From: Candidatus Pacearchaeota archaeon
GTDB taxonomy: Archaea > Nanobdellota > Nanobdellia > Pacearchaeales > GW2011-AR1
DNA: 6,971 nucleotides
Assembly (NCBI GenBank): GCA_002688335.1
Contig: NZCQ01000031.1
Span: 1-6,971, forward strand
Reading direction: 5' to 3'
Positions 4,478 to 6,971 of the stretch are shown piece by piece. The translations under genes were made by a program, and so were the position numbers. The notes beneath the pieces are model-generated. The model had not been told where the DNA came from, did no database searches, and worked only from the letters and a program-made list of their open reading frames with translations. The stretch's first letter is position 1. Each line of letters begins with the position of its first letter.

Positions 4478-5311
4478 TTATACTTTATTTAGCAACCTAA
4501 TTATGTTCTCATTACCATAAGGAATCTTCTTAATCAACCCTTTTTGTTCTAAACTCCTCACCTTTCTACTAAGTTTAACCTTGCTTATTCCCAACTCTCT
4601 AATGATTTCTTTAGTCCAAGATTCATTATTTTCTCTGTCCAACAAATATCTAACAATCTTTTTCTCATCTTCAAACAAATTCCTAAGCAAATCCTTTTCT
4701 CCAATATTCCCTTCACCATCCAAATCTTCCTTAGGCCTTTTCTTATTTCTCCAAAGATAACTCACTATCAATATAATAGCTAAAACCCCAATCAATAGAT
4801 AATATAATGTATTATCATCCAGAAATTCATAACTAACTAGGATCTGACCATCATTAAATTCACTCCAATTAATAATGATCTTTCTTCCATCACTAGAGAT
4901 TTCCCCAGAACTAGGAGATATCCCAATAGAATCGTCTAAGACAGCACCTTCTGGAAGGGACAATTTAACATCGATATCGTTATCCAAGGGATTTCTCAAA
5001 ACAAAGAAATATTTCCTTCCTGATTTATCTATGTAACTTTCAGCATTGTAGCTTATAGTCAAGTCCTTAGCAGAACTAATTATTAATTTAGAGCTTAAAT
5101 CTTTTCCTTCAATTATATATTCTGAATTAATCTCAAGATCTCTATAATCATACGGAATCTCAAACTCAAAGTTTTCAACAGAGTTTGCAGAGACTCTTAC
5201 AAATGCTTTATTATCAATTATCTCATAATCTGCCTGAATATTTGAAGCACTCACAAACGTCAAACTTAAAACTAAAAACACAAAAAATAACACACTCTTT
5301 CTACCTCTCAT
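4478..5311 (-). CDS. Membrane-tethered winged-helix regulator with extracytoplasmic domain
   Basis: This 277-residue protein has a signal peptide (residues 1-22, ending VSA), an extracytoplasmic beta-rich domain (about 23-165), one transmembrane helix (168-187, LYYLLIGVLAIILIVSYLW), a basic stop-transfer stretch (RNKKRPK) and a cytoplasmic winged-helix DNA-binding domain (about 211-277). In that domain SWTKEIIRELGISKVKLSRKVRSLEQKGLIKKIPYG shows the helix-turn-helix and the wing, as in MarR/ArsR-like and archaeal DUF7343 domains. The outer part fits the archaeal DUF7345-type module that usually goes with it. The layout suggests a one-component sensor that reads an external signal and binds DNA at the membrane; ligand and targets are unknown. 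The ATG at 5311 is supported by a TATA box (5332-5339) 24 bases upstream. The secreted DUF5667 gene lies downstream with its own promoter region and could be a target, which is inference. Confidence 0.85.
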   Translation of the reverse strand: MRGRKSVLFFVFLVLSLTFVSASNIQADYEIIDNKAFVRVSANSVENFEFEIPYDYRDLEINSEYIIEGKDLSSKLIISSAKDLTISYNAESYIDKSGRKYFFVLRNPLDNDIDVKLSLPEGAVLDDSIGISPSSGEISSDGRKIIINWSEFNDGQILVSYEFLDDNTLYYLLIGVLAIILIVSYLWRNKKRPKEDLDGEGNIGEKDLLRNLFEDEKKIVRYLLDRENNESWTKEIIRELGISKVKLSRKVRSLEQKGLIKKIPYGNENIIRLLNKV

Positions 5312-5331
5312 ATAAAAGATAGTAATTTTAA

Positions 5332-5339
5332 CTTTAAAT
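5332..5339 (-). promoter_or_regulatory. TATA box of the membrane winged-helix gene
   Basis: ATTTAAAG on the minus strand is centred about 24 bases before the ATG at 5311, consistent with a leaderless transcript. It lies between this gene and the 3' end of the AlkD gene. Confidence 0.6.
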
Positions 5340-5363
5340 TATTAACTAAAAACCGAATCTTCT

Positions 5364-6065
5364 TCAAACCTCTCCCTTCAAGTATCTCTTTCTCTTATCT
5401 CCATCAAACTTCTCAATAGCATATCTAAGCATAGTTCTAGGCATATTTTTATAATGTTTTTCTAAAAAATCTTCTAAAACATTAACATCCCTCTTCCCAA
5501 TCTCTCTTAACATCCATCCAACCGCCTTATGAATTAGATCATGATCATCATCCAACAAAATCTCACTAATCTTCAAGCCATCCTTAAACTTATTATTTTT
5601 AATAAACTCAAATGTCGAGATAATTGAAATTCTCCTCCTCCACAAACTATCTGATCTAGAAAACTCGTATAAAATATCTTTATCCCTATCAATTAACCAC
5701 CCCCCTAGAATTTTATCACAAACACAATCAATTAAATCCCAGTTATTGGCTCTATCTATGTTTTCCAAATAAAAATCCACAATTTTCCTTCTTTCACCTT
5801 CATCACTTTTAAGAAATTTATAAACTAAAATAAAAAATCCAATCATCCTATGTTCATGATATTCGTGATCTAACAACTCCTTAATCTCTTCAAAATCAAG
5901 ATCAACAAACTCTTTAGCTATCTCCCTTTGATCAGGAACACTTATCCCCAAAAACCTATCCCCTTCACCATATTCCCCCTTCCCCGATTTAAAAAACCTC
6001 TGATAAACCTCAGCTTTCTCAGGATCAGATTTCCCTTTAATCTTAGAGATTAATCCATTTAACAT
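5364..6065 (-). CDS. AlkD-family DNA alkylation repair protein (HEAT-like DNA glycosylase)
   Basis: AlkD-type glycosylases are all-helical HEAT-like proteins that cut the N-glycosidic bond of positively charged alkylated bases such as 3-methyladenine and 7-methylguanine, starting base excision repair without flipping the base. The 233-residue length matches Bacillus cereus AlkD. The known functional residues have counterparts: W109 and D113 in NNWDLIDCVCDKILG, an arginine in LWRRRISII (143-145) for R148, and W184 in HKAVGWMLREIGKRD for W187. GDRFLGISVPDQREIAKEF (35-53) is the typical N-terminal segment. All key residues are kept, so activity is likely. It diverges from the LOG-methyltransferase gene across 51 bases and shares a TATA element with it; the ATG at 6065 lies about 25 bases from that element. 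Some AlkD-fold proteins lack glycosylase activity, so the substrate range is not certain. Confidence 0.93.
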   Translation of the reverse strand: MLNGLISKIKGKSDPEKAEVYQRFFKSGKGEYGEGDRFLGISVPDQREIAKEFVDLDFEEIKELLDHEYHEHRMIGFFILVYKFLKSDEGERRKIVDFYLENIDRANNWDLIDCVCDKILGGWLIDRDKDILYEFSRSDSLWRRRISIISTFEFIKNNKFKDGLKISEILLDDDHDLIHKAVGWMLREIGKRDVNVLEDFLEKHYKNMPRTMLRYAIEKFDGDKRKRYLKGEV

Positions 6066-6085
6066 AATCTTTGATAGAAAGAAGG

Positions 6086-6095
6086 TTTAAAAATA
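6086..6095. promoter_or_regulatory. Single TATA element between two divergent genes
   Basis: TTTAAAAATA (plus strand; TATTTTTAAA on the minus) is centred at 6090.5, about 25.5 bases from the AlkD ATG at 6065 and 26.5 bases from the plus-strand ATG at 6117. Both distances suit leaderless archaeal transcription, so one near-symmetric box may serve both directions. No second box is visible in the 51-base gap. Confidence 0.55.
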
Positions 6096-6116
6096 TTGGG
6101 AAACTGATTATAAGTG

Positions 6117-6971
6117 ATGAAAGAAAGACAGAAAAAGGGGAGCATTGTTTCAGAATATAAACCAAAAGTTGTTGTTTTTGGATCAAGAAATGCAATCAAC
6201 GACTCTGCGGTAAAAAAGGAAGTTGAAAATCTAGGAAAGTTTATTGCCGGGGAAAATTTGGTTTTAGCTAACGGAGGAAGTAACACAGGGGTTATGGGGC
6301 ATATGGCTAAAGTAGTTTTTGAAAGCGGTGGAGAAACTTATGGCATAGGCCTTCATGAATATGAACCTTATGATTCAAAAACTCATAGGAGTTACACAAA
6401 TCATGAAGGATATATTTCGCATTGGGAAAGGCAGAGAAGGTTAATCGAAATTGGCGACATCTTTATAGCGTTTAAGGGAGGATTTGGAACATTACATGAA
6501 ATAATCGATATTTATCTTATGCAAGGGTTAGCAGAAATAAAAGCACCATTAATACTAATCGGTGATTATATGAAGAATTTTCAGCTTTTAATTGATTTTT
6601 TTGAAAAAGAAAAAATGGGAAGACATATGCAACTTGGAAGCAATATTCATTATGTAAAAACAGCAAAAGAGGCCGAACCAATTATTAGAAAACATATAGA
6701 GAAATTAAAGAAAGAGAATTATTATGGGCCAGATTTTTATCCGGTTATGGGGCCTGAAGAGATTTATAACCATATCCGCTTAAACTCACAACCGTATTAT
6801 ATAGCTTTTGAGAATGTTCCAATGAAAGTTCTTCCGGATGTTTTTCCTTCAAATAGGTTTAGATCTTCAAAACAATTGGGAGCATATATTAAAGATCATG
6901 CTAAAGGCAAAAAGATTCTAGATATGGGATGTGCAAGCGGATCAATCGGATTAGTTGCTGCAAAGAATGAA
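6117..6971 (+). CDS. LOG-like Rossmann domain fused to a SAM-dependent methyltransferase (3' end cut)
   Basis: The frame runs open from the ATG at 6117 to the edge (285 codons), so the protein is partial. Residues 15 to about 195 form a LOG/TIGR00730-type Rossmann domain: KVVVFGSRNA (17-26), the nucleotide-binding GGSNTGVMG (53-61), HWERQRRL (102-109) with the expected arginines, and KGGFGTLHE (120-128), equivalent to the PGGxGTxxE signature with proline replaced by lysine. LOG enzymes are phosphoribohydrolases that release a free base from nucleoside 5'-monophosphates. After a charged linker (about 195-225) a second domain begins: VLPDVFPSNRFRSSKQLGAYI (238-258), then KKILDMGCASGSIGLVAAKNE (265-285), a class I methyltransferase motif I with an upstream part like HemK/PrmC/MTS-type enzymes. 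The combined activity is not one I know. It diverges from alkD under the shared TATA element; the in-frame GTG at 6114 is a less likely start. Confidence 0.8.
   Translation, partial: MKERQKKGSIVSEYKPKVVVFGSRNAINDSAVKKEVENLGKFIAGENLVLANGGSNTGVMGHMAKVVFESGGETYGIGLHEYEPYDSKTHRSYTNHEGYISHWERQRRLIEIGDIFIAFKGGFGTLHEIIDIYLMQGLAEIKAPLILIGDYMKNFQLLIDFFEKEKMGRHMQLGSNIHYVKTAKEAEPIIRKHIEKLKKENYYGPDFYPVMGPEEIYNHIRLNSQPYYIAFENVPMKVLPDVFPSNRFRSSKQLGAYIKDHAKGKKILDMGCASGSIGLVAAKNE

Noticed and set aside
6059..6286. Minus-strand open frame of 75 codons
   Set aside because: It is antisense to the LOG domain, whose plus-strand translation has clear family motifs, and it overlaps the divergent promoter and the AlkD start.

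Overview
The window looks like a piece of an AT-rich archaeal chromosome, most likely from a small-genome DPANN lineage of the Woesearchaeota/Pacearchaeota kind. The evidence is a TrmY-type tRNA methyltransferase (an archaeal family), TATA boxes such as ATTTAAAT or CTTAAATA about 25-27 bases before most start codons (leaderless transcripts), poly-T terminators, and a membrane-anchored LamG protein with a GITGNVV motif just after its transmembrane helix, a pattern I associate with surface proteins of those lineages. The lineage call is inference; the archaeal call is firm.

Layout: nine complete genes lie on the minus strand and one gene, cut by the right edge, lies on the plus strand. From the left there is a cluster of small inverted repeats (1-93), acylphosphatase (92-364), a membrane-anchored LamG surface protein (406-1155), a 92-residue orphan (1203-1481), and an intergenic stretch with a perfect hairpin (1581-1600). 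A two-gene RNA-themed operon follows, read right to left: a NYN/LabA-type nuclease-fold protein (2210-2761) and the tRNA methyltransferase TrmY (1640-2209), joined stop-to-start. A GC-richer, foldable intergenic block (about 2772-2919) precedes it and is the best candidate here for an undescribed RNA element. Next come an orphan of about 126 residues (2960-3340), a secreted coiled-coil DUF5667 protein (3446-4354) with a T-rich terminator, a membrane-tethered winged-helix regulator (4478-5311) and an AlkD-type DNA glycosylase (5364-6065). The plus-strand gene (6117 to the edge) encodes a LOG-type Rossmann domain fused to a SAM-dependent methyltransferase.

How the genes may work together: most have their own promoter and look like single-gene units, apart from the NYN-TrmY pair. 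The LamG, DUF5667 and membrane-bound winged-helix proteins concern the cell surface. NYN-TrmY suggests RNA maturation or quality control. AlkD and the LOG-methyltransferase fusion diverge from a 51-base gap holding one near-central TATA element, and both families act on bases or N-glycosidic bonds, so coordinated expression is plausible. The two items most worth following up are the LOG-methyltransferase fusion and the structured element before the NYN gene.
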